From NCBI RefSeq assembly GCF_014647155.1, contig NZ_BMOQ01000001.1:186001-250000 (forward strand): 64,000 bases of DNA. Direction: 5' to 3'. Below the pieces are notes generated by a model. That model made no database searches, was not told the DNA's origin, and worked only from the letters and a program-made list of their open reading frames with translations. Source of the DNA: Halarchaeum nitratireducens (lineage in GTDB: Archaea > Halobacteriota > Halobacteria > Halobacteriales > Halobacteriaceae). The stretch's first letter is position 1; each line of letters starts with the position of its first letter. This document shows, one piece after another, positions 57,321 through 64,000 of the stretch. The translations under genes were made by a program, and so were the position numbers.

Positions 57321-58624
57321 CGCTCCGCGGGCGCCTCCCGGAAGTAGTCCGGGTCCTCGAAGGACTCCGCCTCGCCCTCGACGGCGAGCACGTCGAGCTC
57401 CGTCACGTGACACGGGGTCCCGAGCAGGCCGGCGAGCGATGGCGTCGTCCAGCCCTCGTCGCTGGAGACGAGCTCCTTGATGTAGAGCCCGCCCTCGCCG
57501 TGGATCTCGACCGTCGCGTGGGTCTCGTCCTCAAGCTCGCCCGAGACCGCGTACGCTTCGCGGACGCGGGTCTTCGCCGCGCGCCGGTGCGAGACGCGCT
57601 TGGGCGTGTCCTGCTCGATCGTCGCGCCGTCGAGTTCCGCGAGCGCCGCCTCGAACTCCGTTTCGTCGACCGGTTCGTCGAACGCGACGCGCGCACGGTA
57701 CGTCTTCGAGGCGTCGAGTTCCTTCACGCGCTCGACCATGTCGTACGCCGCGAGGCGCAACCCCTCGACTTCGACTTTCTCCGTGGACTCGTTGATCTCG
57801 GCTTCCAGCGCGTCGACGTCCGGGAAGCGATCGCGGGGGTGTTTCACCTCGACGACGAACGGCCGGCCCGTCCCGAGCATCTTCGCGTCGATGTCCTCGC
57901 GCCCCGCGCCGTGGAACGACGAGTCGTCGCCCTCCATCGCGCGCAGGATCGGCGGCGAGACGAGCTGTTCGACCGACTCCTCGTACATGTACCCCGTGCC
58001 GTCGCAGTGGATGCAGGGCTCGCCGCCGCGTCGCCCCGTCCCGTTGCACTCCCGACACGGCCACTCGGTCTGCGGGATCTCCCGCGAGCGCTTCCGGTAG
58101 CGCCCGTAGACGAACGCCGGGTTCACCTGCGCGTCCACGGACTCGTCGTCGATGTCCAGGACGAAGAGGACGTCCGGTCGTTCGAAGTCGACGTCCGTTC
58201 CGGTCAGCTCGCCGACGCGCTTGCCGACCTCGCGGTTGAACTCGGACTTGAACGGCTCGCCGCCCTCCGTGAGGCCGGCGCTCTCGCGCAACAGCGCCTC
58301 GTTCTCCTCGACGAGCGGCGGGGCGCGCGTTCCCACCTGGTAGGTGGCGAAATCGACGTCGCTCTCCCCGTCACCGCTGAGGGCCGCGACGGCGCGTTCC
58401 GCCCACTCGTCGAACGTCGCGCAGAGGCCCTCGCAGACCCAGCAGTCGTCGGTCGCGACGTCCTCGTGTGGTTCGTCGTCGTCGAGCTCGACGCTCACCC
58501 GCAGGGCCGCGCCCCGCTCGGCGTTCGTCAGCCCGAAACTCCGATCGGCGAACTGCCGGCCGAGACAGGCGTCGCAGACCGGGCCGTTCTCGACGACGGC
58601 CCGCGCGTCCTCAAGGAGGCTCAT
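57317..58624 (-). CDS. pus10: tRNA pseudouridine synthase Pus10
   Basis: Makes pseudouridine 54 and 55 in archaeal tRNAs. It has 435 residues. The N-terminal zinc/THUMP-like part carries CDACLGRQF and CWVCEGLC. The catalytic aspartate lies in HGAGREDIDAKMLGTGRP. A second cysteine block, CRECNGTG and CIHCDGTG, has the CxxCxGxG form of DnaJ zinc fingers. The ATG at 58624 is chosen; the frame opens much further upstream through shadow sequence. trmY, which acts on the same tRNA base, lies 1.1 kb away on the other strand. Confidence 0.95.
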   Translation of the reverse strand: MSLLEDARAVVENGPVCDACLGRQFADRSFGLTNAERGAALRVSVELDDDEPHEDVATDDCWVCEGLCATFDEWAERAVAALSGDGESDVDFATYQVGTRAPPLVEENEALLRESAGLTEGGEPFKSEFNREVGKRVGELTGTDVDFERPDVLFVLDIDDESVDAQVNPAFVYGRYRKRSREIPQTEWPCRECNGTGRRGGEPCIHCDGTGYMYEESVEQLVSPPILRAMEGDDSSFHGAGREDIDAKMLGTGRPFVVEVKHPRDRFPDVDALEAEINESTEKVEVEGLRLAAYDMVERVKELDASKTYRARVAFDEPVDETEFEAALAELDGATIEQDTPKRVSHRRAAKTRVREAYAVSGELEDETHATVEIHGEGGLYIKELVSSDEGWTTPSLAGLLGTPCHVTELDVLAVEGEAESFEDPDYFREAPAER

Positions 58625-58720
58625 ACCGCCGTCTCGTCGCGCGCAGGGACGAAGCCTTCGGTTTCGCCGGACGCGCGACGCAGAACAACAGCTAACTCCC
58701 CCGCCGCCGACTAGCCGGAT

Positions 58721-59695
58721 GTGTCCCTCCACGCAGTCGACGACATCGACGACGCGATCTCCGTCACGATCGCCTTCTGCCGCGGCCTCGCGCCGCGGGA
58801 GTGGCTGAAACTCGCCCTGATCGCCCTGCTCTCCGGCGGCACCGCCGGGGCGTCCTCGTTCACCGGCTCGTTCGACTTCGGCGGGTCCGGACCGACCGGC
58901 GGGCCCGAGCCCGGGATGATGCCGGGCGGCCTCCCCGCGGTCGACGCCGCCACGATCGTCGCAGCGGTCGCCGGCCTCGTCGTCCTCGCGCTCCTCCTCG
59001 GCGCCGTCTCCGCGACGTTCCAGTTCGTCTTCGTCGACGCGCTCGTCGAACGCGACGTCAGCGTCCGCCGACCGTTCGGCGCCCACTGGCGTGACGGCGT
59101 CCGCGTCCTCGCCTTCGAAGTCGCGATCGGCCTCGTCGTCCTCCTCGCGTTCGCGCTCGCCCTCGGTCCGCTGCTCGTCGGTCTCCCCGTCGGCGCCCTC
59201 TTCCTCCTCCTGCTCCCCGTCGCCGGCCTCGTCGCGCTCCTCGCGTCCGTCGTCACGGGCTTCACCCGCGCGTTCGTCGTCCCGATCATGTACCACGGCG
59301 ACGTCGGCGTCCTCGCCGCGTGGCGCCGCCTCCTCGGCGTCGTCCGCGCGAGCCTGAGCGAGTACGGCGTCTTCGTCGTCCTGAACTTCGTCCTCTCGCT
59401 CGCCGGCGGGATGCTCGTCGGCATCGGCGTGGCCATCGCCGCGGTCGTCGTCGCGATCCCGTTCGGCCTCGCCTTCGGTCTCCCGTTGGCCCTCGCCGGC
59501 GCGAGCGGTGCGCTCGCGTGGACGTGGCTCGCCGTCGGGCTCCTGCTCGGCGGCCTCACGTTCCTCCTCGCCGTCGGTCTCGTCACCGCCCCCGTACAGG
59601 CCGCGCTGCGCTACTACGCCCTCCTCCTGCTCGGCGATACCGCCCCCGAGCTGGCGCTCGTCGCCGACCAGCGCCGCGCCGCGCGCGAGGACTGA
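58721..59695 (+). CDS. Polytopic haloarchaeal membrane protein (DUF7544-like)
   Basis: A 324-residue membrane protein of about six helices, GTG start. It begins SLHAVDDIDDAISVTIAFCR, has an extracytoplasmic Gly/Pro-rich loop (about 40-75), and then ALVERDVSVRRPFGAHWRDG, MYHGDVGVLAAWRRLLG, and ALRYYALLLLGD near the end. It resembles the family DUF7544. It lies between divergent pus10 and co-directional trmY. No function assigned. Confidence 0.83.
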   Translation: MSLHAVDDIDDAISVTIAFCRGLAPREWLKLALIALLSGGTAGASSFTGSFDFGGSGPTGGPEPGMMPGGLPAVDAATIVAAVAGLVVLALLLGAVSATFQFVFVDALVERDVSVRRPFGAHWRDGVRVLAFEVAIGLVVLLAFALALGPLLVGLPVGALFLLLLPVAGLVALLASVVTGFTRAFVVPIMYHGDVGVLAAWRRLLGVVRASLSEYGVFVVLNFVLSLAGGMLVGIGVAIAAVVVAIPFGLAFGLPLALAGASGALAWTWLAVGLLLGGLTFLLAVGLVTAPVQAALRYYALLLLGDTAPELALVADQRRAARED

Positions 59696-59740
59696 CCCGC
59701 ACTCCGCGGGATTCAAGCCCACAGCGCCGCCAGACTCCAC

Positions 59741-60337
59741 ATGCGCCACTTCGTCGTCCACGGTCACGACGCCCCCACGACGGCCGACTTCGACCTCTCC
59801 GATCTCGCCGGCGGCGCGGGCCGCCTCGACGTCCTCTGCCGCTGCGTCGGCGCGGGGCTCTTCCTCTCGCACGGCGTCCGCGAGGACGTCCGCGTCAGCC
59901 TCGTCCTCGCCGACGAACTCACCGTCCGCTTCGAGGGGAGCGAGATCCGCTATCTCAACCCTGACGAGCGCAACATCGCGGGCATGGTTCGCAAGGCGAT
60001 CGGAGCGACGGACCGAGCCATCGGCCACCGCGAGGCCGAACCGTCGCCGGGCGTCTACGTCTCGAAGCGCGGGTTCGCGCCGACCGTCGAAGCCGCCGCC
60101 CGCGGCGGCACCGTCGTCCAACTCCACGAGGACGGCCGCCCGCTCGCCGACGTCGAACCCCCGGAGACCCCCGTGTTCGTCCTCTCCGATCACCGCGATT
60201 TCACCGACGCGGAGGCGTCGCTCCTCGCCGACGCGAGTGACGAACGCGTCCGCGTCGGTCCCGCGGTCCTCCACGCCGACCACACCATCGCGGTCGCGCA
60301 CAACTACCTCGACACCCGGGGCTACACGCGTTACTGA
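59741..60337 (+). CDS. trmY: tRNA pseudouridine-54 N1-methyltransferase TrmY
   Basis: SPOUT-family methyltransferase converting pseudouridine 54 to 1-methylpseudouridine. It has 198 residues: [59 protein letters not shown], and the SAM-binding knot [14 protein letters not shown]...LGP-type region near the C terminus. It acts after Pus10, encoded nearby. tRNA-Pro follows 50 bases downstream. Confidence 0.96.
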   Translation: MRHFVVHGHDAPTTADFDLSDLAGGAGRLDVLCRCVGAGLFLSHGVREDVRVSLVLADELTVRFEGSEIRYLNPDERNIAGMVRKAIGATDRAIGHREAEPSPGVYVSKRGFAPTVEAAARGGTVVQLHEDGRPLADVEPPETPVFVLSDHRDFTDAEASLLADASDERVRVGPAVLHADHTIAVAHNYLDTRGYTRY

Positions 60338-60387
60338 CCCCGCCCTTTCGGAAGCGTTAAAGGCGACGCACGCTTTCGAGGAACTGC

Positions 60388-60460
60388 GGGCCGGTGGGGT
60401 AGCTTGGTATCCTTCGGCCTTCGGGTGGCCGTAACCGCGATTCGAATTCGCGCCGGCCCA
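60388..60460 (+). tRNA. tRNA-Pro(CGG), attachment site of the R-M island
   Basis: A 73-base cloverleaf. Acceptor GGGCCGG/CCGGCCC; D loop with G18G19 and A21; anticodon stem CGGCC/GGCCG with loop TTCGGGT, anticodon CGG at 60422-60424; T arm CGCGA/TCGCG with TTCGAAT; discriminator A at 60460. CCA is not encoded. The 3' half is repeated at 63181-63205. A GCGTTAAAGG box lies about 30 bases upstream. Confidence 0.96.
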
Positions 60461-60462
60461 CT
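60436..60462 (+). repeat. attL: 27-bp direct repeat in tRNA-Pro 3' end
   Basis: Covers the T arm, the 3' acceptor strand, A73 and the next two bases. The same 27 bases recur at 63181-63207 with one mismatch (A60446 versus G63191). This is the standard signature of integration into a tRNA gene that leaves the tRNA intact. Confidence 0.88.
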
Positions 60463-60810
60463 TCTCCCGCAACCGCTCGGTTTCGTAGTTAATTGCGAGA
60501 TACATCCGGTTTCGGAACTTCTCAGCTGTATCTGCGACGTTGATTCGAATTCAAGTAACAACCACATTCCGCCTTCCAGTGGTTCGTGAATCCAACGCGT
60601 GCAGAAGCGTCATCGCTCCCCTCCGAGCGACCACCCTCCCCTCCTTTTGTAGCTGTCGCGTCTGGGACGGAATCCTTCAACGGGTACTTCCCGACCGGTC
60701 TCACGGACAGTACGGACTACACGACCAAGACGAGTTCGTAGAGCGATCGGAGAGTGGGGAAGCGAGTAGGGTATAGATGAGACCGAGCTGAAATCCTATC
60801 CCTCGTATCG
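60463..60810. other. Left noncoding arm of the island
   Basis: About 350 bp with no convincing gene; short frames of 60-78 codons on both strands are stop-poor by chance and lack motifs. The DNA is AT-richer than its surroundings and includes an EcoRI-like palindromic patch TTCGAATTC near 60545-60553 that resembles the T-arm part of the att site. It may contain remains of an integrase promoter or excision sites. Confidence 0.45.
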
Positions 60811-60825
60811 CTCGAGTATTATATA
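60811..60825 (+). promoter_or_regulatory. CTCGAG site abutting the methylase TATA box
   Basis: CTCGAG at 60811-60816 is followed at once by TATTATATATG, a strong TATA box centred about 42 bases before the chosen ATG at 60864. CTCGAG is the target of PaeR7I/XhoI-type enzymes. If this system has that specificity, methylation of the site next to the TATA/BRE could feed back on methylase expression. Confidence 0.55.
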
Positions 60826-60863
60826 TGTTTAAGTATTATTGGCGGGTCAGTCTGGGTCAAGAG

Positions 60864-62234
60864 ATGAAAGGTCACGTCCCGACCCCGCCGGAACTCGCTG
60901 ACGAGATGGTCGCCGAACTGTTCGCCGAGCATCCGCCCGCCGATGGTGACCGAATCCTCTTCCCAGGCACGGGGAAGGGCCGGTTCGTTGCCGCGGTGGA
61001 GCGGTACTGCGCGGAGAATGACTACCCCTTCCCGGAGGGCGCGGCCGTCGACCTCGATCCAGGGTTGCTCGCCGAGGCCAGGGAGCAGAACGGAGACACG
61101 GCCGTCGAGTTCCGCGAGGAGGACTTCCTCGCAGCCGACTGCGACTACGGCCAGTTCGACTACGTGGTCGGGAATCCGCCCTACGTCCCCATCGAAGGTC
61201 TCAGCGAGGAGGAGAAGACGCGGTACAAGCACGAGTTCCGTACCGCCGAGCAGCGGTTCGACCTCTATATGCTGTTCTTCGAGCGCTCGCTCGACCTGCT
61301 CGCCGACGGTGGTCGGCTCGTGTTCATCACCCCCGAGAAGTTCGAGTACACCCACACGACCGAGGAACTGCGGCGGTTGATGACGCAGTACCACGTCGAG
61401 CGCATCGAACACGTCCCGGAGGACTCGTTCGCCGGGCACGTCACCTACCCGACGATCACGACCATCCACGACCGCGACGGCGAGGAGACGCGCGTCGTCC
61501 GCCGAGACGGAACCGTGGACACGGTGGAGTTGCCGCGGGACGGGTCGAGTTGGGCGAGTACGGTTCGCGCCGGCGACACCGACGCCTACGACTACGACAC
61601 CGGCGTCACGCTCGGCGACGTGACGAAGCGGATCTCGTGCGGACTGGCGACCGGACGCGACTCCCTCTACGTGCAGTCCGAGGAGGAAGTGCCGGAGCAA
61701 CTCGTCGAGGAGGGGTGGACGTACCATACGACCTCGGGCAAGCAGCTCTCCGTGAACGACGGGCCGGACTCCGGGGACGTCATCATCTGCCCGTACGACG
61801 GACACGGGAACCTCGTCGCCGAGGACGAGCTTGGGGCGTTCGGCGACTGGGCGGAGCTGCACCGTGAGGAGTTGGAGAGCCGGTCGTGCGTTGAGAAGGG
61901 GAAGGTGTGGTACTCGTGGCACGAAAATCCGCCGATGGCGGACATCTACGGGGTGGAGAAGATCCTCGCCAAGGACGTGTGCGATCCACCCGAATTCTAC
62001 GCCGAGCGCGACGGGAACGTCATCCCGCGTCACTCGGTCTACTACATCATCCCCGAGAACCCCGACGACCTCGATGCGCTCCTCGAGTACCTGAACAGCC
62101 CCAAGGCGCGTGCGTGGCTGGAGGCGAACGCGCAGAAGGCGCACAACGACTACTACCGGATGCAGTCGAAGCTCCTGAAGAAGCTGCCCGTCCCGGAGGA
62201 GATCGGCGAGACGAAGCAGACGACGCTCGTCTGA
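60864..62234 (+). CDS. Type II adenine-specific DNA methyltransferase (Eco57I/PaeR7I-type)
   Basis: A 456-residue N6-adenine methylase. Motif I is FPGTGKGR at 33-40 (SAM binding), and the catalytic motif IV NPPY is at 104-107. The C-terminal half is the target-recognition region and ends in LLKKLPVPEEIGET, as in other type II gamma-like enzymes. The frame opens at 60825, but that start lies in the TATA box, so the ATG at 60864 is used. It presumably protects the sites cut by the adjacent endonuclease. Confidence 0.9.
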   Translation: MKGHVPTPPELADEMVAELFAEHPPADGDRILFPGTGKGRFVAAVERYCAENDYPFPEGAAVDLDPGLLAEAREQNGDTAVEFREEDFLAADCDYGQFDYVVGNPPYVPIEGLSEEEKTRYKHEFRTAEQRFDLYMLFFERSLDLLADGGRLVFITPEKFEYTHTTEELRRLMTQYHVERIEHVPEDSFAGHVTYPTITTIHDRDGEETRVVRRDGTVDTVELPRDGSSWASTVRAGDTDAYDYDTGVTLGDVTKRISCGLATGRDSLYVQSEEEVPEQLVEEGWTYHTTSGKQLSVNDGPDSGDVIICPYDGHGNLVAEDELGAFGDWAELHREELESRSCVEKGKVWYSWHENPPMADIYGVEKILAKDVCDPPEFYAERDGNVIPRHSVYYIIPENPDDLDALLEYLNSPKARAWLEANAQKAHNDYYRMQSKLLKKLPVPEEIGETKQTTLV

Positions 62235-62235
62235 A

Positions 62236-62979
62236 TCAGTCGTCGACGTCGAGCTTAGTCTGCTTGTTGTCGATCTGCGTCTCGACGTGGGCGACGAGAT
62301 CGTCGAGGAACCGCTGGAACGAGAGGTCGGGGTTCGGTTCATCGTAGCCGCCGTCGAGTCCTTCGCCCTCGCCCGATGTGAGGAAGGCCGTCGAGTCCAC
62401 GACGCCCTGCCGCACCAGCCGCTCGCAGAGCAGCCTAGCGCGGTCGATGTAGGACGCGTCCCGGTACTCGTCGTCGATGTCGAGGTTCGGCTCGCGCACC
62501 CTGACGGAGCTGCTGGAGTCCTCGTTGTCCGCCATAAGGATCAGGTAGCCTACCCACGGCGGTTTCGGCTGCTCGATGACGCCGTTCTCGTACGCCTCGT
62601 GAATGTCGATGTTGTTGCCGACGGCTTCCTCGACGCGGTTGTTGAGGTTGTTGCCGAACGAGCTGGCGATGGACTTGAGTTCGATCGCAGCGAGTACCTC
62701 ACCCTCGTGGACGACGGCGATGTCCCACCGCTTCGTCGCGCGGAAGTACCCCGGTAGGGTGGCGTCGTGGTCGTGGAGGACGTCGTCTCGCGGGAGACCG
62801 GCCTCAACAAGTGCGTCCTCGATGAGGCCGGCGAACCCGTCCATCTGTGCGCCACCGAGTACCTGTGCCCGGCGACCACGTGCCGTGTTGTCCGAGTCGC
62901 GCTGATCGTCTGCTTGGTCAGAGAGGGTCTCCCAGTACCATTCGACGGCGTCGGAGACCTCATTCCCAATATCTGCCAT
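62236..62979 (-). CDS. PaeR7I/XhoI-like type II restriction endonuclease
   Basis: A 247-residue PD-(D/E)xK nuclease. The active site is D86-x13-E100-x-K102 in RWDIAVV and AAIELKS, followed by IASSFGNNLNNRVEEAVG, which is characteristic of the PaeR7I family (target CTCGAG). The ATG at 62979 gives MADIGNEVSDAVEWYW, as in relatives. Convergent with the methylase with one base between stops. Specificity is inferred by family, not proven. Confidence 0.92.
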   Translation of the reverse strand: MADIGNEVSDAVEWYWETLSDQADDQRDSDNTARGRRAQVLGGAQMDGFAGLIEDALVEAGLPRDDVLHDHDATLPGYFRATKRWDIAVVHEGEVLAAIELKSIASSFGNNLNNRVEEAVGNNIDIHEAYENGVIEQPKPPWVGYLILMADNEDSSSSVRVREPNLDIDDEYRDASYIDRARLLCERLVRQGVVDSTAFLTSGEGEGLDGGYDEPNPDLSFQRFLDDLVAHVETQIDNKQTKLDVDD

Positions 62980-63347
62980 ATTACCACCCACCAGTCAGGC
63001 TGCCTAAAACCATTGGTGGAAGCCGTTCCTCGTCGGGGACATCACCAACTCGTCGTGGAAGCGCGCCCGCCCGGCAAGCCGGGCGGGCACGACCCGCGAA
63101 AGGGCCGTAACCCCGTCGCCGCGGGCGAAGAGAGCGGCGGAAGGCGCGGGTTCCCGGAACTTTGTTCCGGGGTTCCTCGACGCGATTCGAGTTCGCGCCG
63201 GCCCACTACCCTCGTAACCCTCTTCGGGTCTCTCTGACGCGTAGCCGTCGCTCTACGCGGTAGTCGGAACGACGGCGCTCGTACGATGTCGCCCGGTCAC
63301 TCCGAGAGAGCGGGGGACGTATCCCCGTCCGCCTCTTTCCGTCGCTT
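62980..63347. other. Right noncoding arm: two strong hairpins and attR
   Basis: No gene. A 10-bp perfect stem GCCCGCCCGG/CCGGGCGGGC lies at 63065-63074/63079-63088 with loop CAAG. A second perfect stem CCCGGAAC/GTTCCGGG lies at 63153-63160/63164-63171 with loop TTT. The attR repeat (63181-63207) follows ten bases later. The space between the hairpins is GC-rich. A structured RNA or a recombination site are both possible. Chromosomal DNA resumes after attR with a promoter region for the last gene. Confidence 0.6.
63181..63207 (+). repeat. attR: 27-bp copy of tRNA-Pro 3' end
   Basis: Matches 60436-60462 in 26 of 27 positions. The upstream tRNA halves are missing here, so it is not a second tRNA gene. 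It sets the right border of the island. Confidence 0.88.
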
Positions 63348-64000
63348 ATGACGGACACTGCGCCTACGACGGACACTGAGGGCGTCACGGTTCCGGTCCC
63401 GACGGCCGACGCCACCGTGGCGGAGCGCGATCGCGTCGTCGCGCGCGTCCGTGAGCACGCCGGTCGTCTCGCGCGCGAACTCGCCCGCCTCCAGGGGGGC
63501 GACTACGGTCGCCGGACCTTCCGCGTCGACGGCGGCGAGTGGACCCTGAAGTACGAGGCGGGCGACCTCGATTTCCTGCGCTTCGAGGGCCGCTCCGGCC
63601 TCGACGTCTACGTCGTCTCGCAGAAGACCGACCCGGACGCCGCCGACCTCGCGACGGCGATGGACCACTACGAGGCGTTCGCCGAGGCGTTCGACGCGCA
63701 CGTCGACTCGCTGCGCGGCGTCCTCGACGGCGTCCCCGAGACGTTCCCCGACGTCGCCACGACGGGCGAAGTGGCGGCCGAGCGCGATCGGATCGTCTCG
63801 CGGATGCGCGACGCCGCCGACCGGATGGCGGCCGAACTCCACCGCGTCGAATCGACCGAATACGGGACGTTCGGCACCACGGTCGCGGGGACGCGCTGGG
63901 AGCTCAAACGCGAAGCCGATCGGGCCAGTTACGTCCGTGCGGGCGGCGAGGGCGGCGTCTACCTCGTCTCGCAGTACGCACCGCCGTCGCCGGGTGACGT
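63348..64000 (+). CDS. Internally duplicated haloarchaeal protein, cut by window end
   Basis: The visible 217 codons form two tandem units. Unit 1 (about residues 24-115) reads VAERDRVVARVREHAGRLAREL, GDYGRRTFRVDGGEWTLKYE, GLDVYVVSQ. Unit 2 (about 145-217) reads VAAERDRIVSRMRDAADRMAAEL, TEYGTFGTTVAGTRWELKRE, GGVYLVSQ. Each pairs a helix with a beta-rich segment ending in VYxVSQ. I do not recognise the family. No stop before 64000. The ATG at 63348 follows the attR by 140 bases. Confidence 0.82.
   Translation, partial: MTDTAPTTDTEGVTVPVPTADATVAERDRVVARVREHAGRLARELARLQGGDYGRRTFRVDGGEWTLKYEAGDLDFLRFEGRSGLDVYVVSQKTDPDAADLATAMDHYEAFAEAFDAHVDSLRGVLDGVPETFPDVATTGEVAAERDRIVSRMRDAADRMAAELHRVESTEYGTFGTTVAGTRWELKREADRASYVRAGGEGGVYLVSQYAPPSPGD

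Larger units (their letters stand above)
60461..63207. mobile_element. 2.7-kb genomic island carrying a type II R-M system
   Basis: Bounded by tRNA-Pro(CGG) on the left and a repeat of its 3' end on the right. The cargo is one adenine methyltransferase and one PaeR7I-like endonuclease, convergent and one base apart. No integrase, relaxase or replication gene is present, so the element is now non-autonomous, or its integrase was lost or supplied elsewhere. The left 400 bp are AT-richer than the chromosome. Similarity around the two att sites continues weakly beyond 27 bp. Confidence 0.85.

Noticed and set aside
58625-60505. Upstream extension of the pus10 frame to 60505
   Set aside because: The added 627 residues are low-complexity antisense of the membrane protein and trmY. 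Pus10 starts properly at 58624.
60825-60863. Earlier ATG for the methylase
   Set aside because: It lies inside the TATA box and the 13 added residues have no counterpart in the family pattern.
62980-63180. IS200/IS605-type end with omega-RNA-like hairpins
   Set aside because: The hairpins prompted the idea, but no TnpB or TnpA remnant could be read in any frame.
63181-63207. Second tRNA-Pro gene at the right island border
   Set aside because: Only the T arm and acceptor 3' strand are present; no D arm or anticodon arm precedes it. It is an att copy.

Overview
The window is chromosomal DNA from a haloarchaeon (class Halobacteria). The evidence is high GC content with strongly acidic proteins, archaeal translation and repair genes (EF-1 alpha, aRF1, aIF5B, S19e, PDCD5, Pus10, TrmY, NucS, PAN, Nob1, class I LysRS), TATA/BRE promoters a short distance from start codons (leaderless-type transcription), and many haloarchaea-only small families. 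Genus cannot be fixed from the sequence alone. No rRNA, CRISPR array, complete transposase or integrase was seen. Two tRNAs are present: Ala(CGC) and Pro(CGG).

Layout. 0-4 kb: ACT protein and homoserine dehydrogenase, EF-1 alpha, S10, tRNA-Ala. 4-12.4 kb: an RNB ribonuclease divergent from a PUA protein, a DUF1028 protein, SepF, several haloarchaeal small families, a YgfZ-like folate protein, a geranylgeranyl-reductase-like flavoprotein, an unlisted 36-aa zinc-finger protein and a LUD protein. 12.4-18.5 kb: UvrA, a LURP-one-like protein, an SDR and a UspA protein sharing one divergent TATA box, and a ROK glucokinase. 18.5-19.5 kb: a decayed orc1/cdc6 gene inside a 923-bp segment bounded by 27-bp inverted repeats. 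19.5-31.5 kb: NifU-type protein, aRF1, ArgRS, Taw1 (wyosine), RbkR-RibB (riboflavin), IlvE, LysRS-UMP kinase, MoaE. 31.7-47 kb: a site-2 protease, ThiL, a flippase-like membrane protein, S19e and PDCD5, HisRS-TruA, PepF, PAN, pyruvoyl arginine decarboxylase, aIF5B and two EamA transporters. 47-60.4 kb: PRC-barrel/Nob1, a Tat-exported CocE-type hydrolase, a CPBP protease with Pgi, SecF-SecD, NucS/RNase HII/Pus10, and TrmY.

60.4-63.2 kb is a small genomic island. It sits in the 3' end of tRNA-Pro(CGG), whose last 25 bases plus two flanking bases are repeated with one mismatch at the far side. Its cargo is a convergent type II restriction-modification pair: an adenine methylase and a PaeR7I/XhoI-like endonuclease. 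A CTCGAG site touches the methylase TATA box. Beyond the island the chromosome resumes with an internally duplicated protein cut off by the window end.

The least expected feature is a family of three long intergenic hairpin arrays at 21270-21745, 27787-28213 and 35961-36472. Each starts directly after the stop codon of a plus-strand gene. Each has the same ordered set of short conserved anchors, separated by stems that differ in sequence yet stay complementary. The third copy separates rps19e from pdcd5, which as I recall are usually adjacent.

Functional themes: translation and tRNA maturation (three aminoacyl-tRNA synthetases, Taw1, TruA, Pus10, TrmY, EF-1 alpha, aIF5B, aRF1, S10, S19e, Nob1), genome maintenance (UvrA, NucS, RNase HII), protein export and turnover (SecDF, PAN, PepF, site-2 and CPBP proteases), and cofactor synthesis (RbkR/RibB, ThiL, MoaE).
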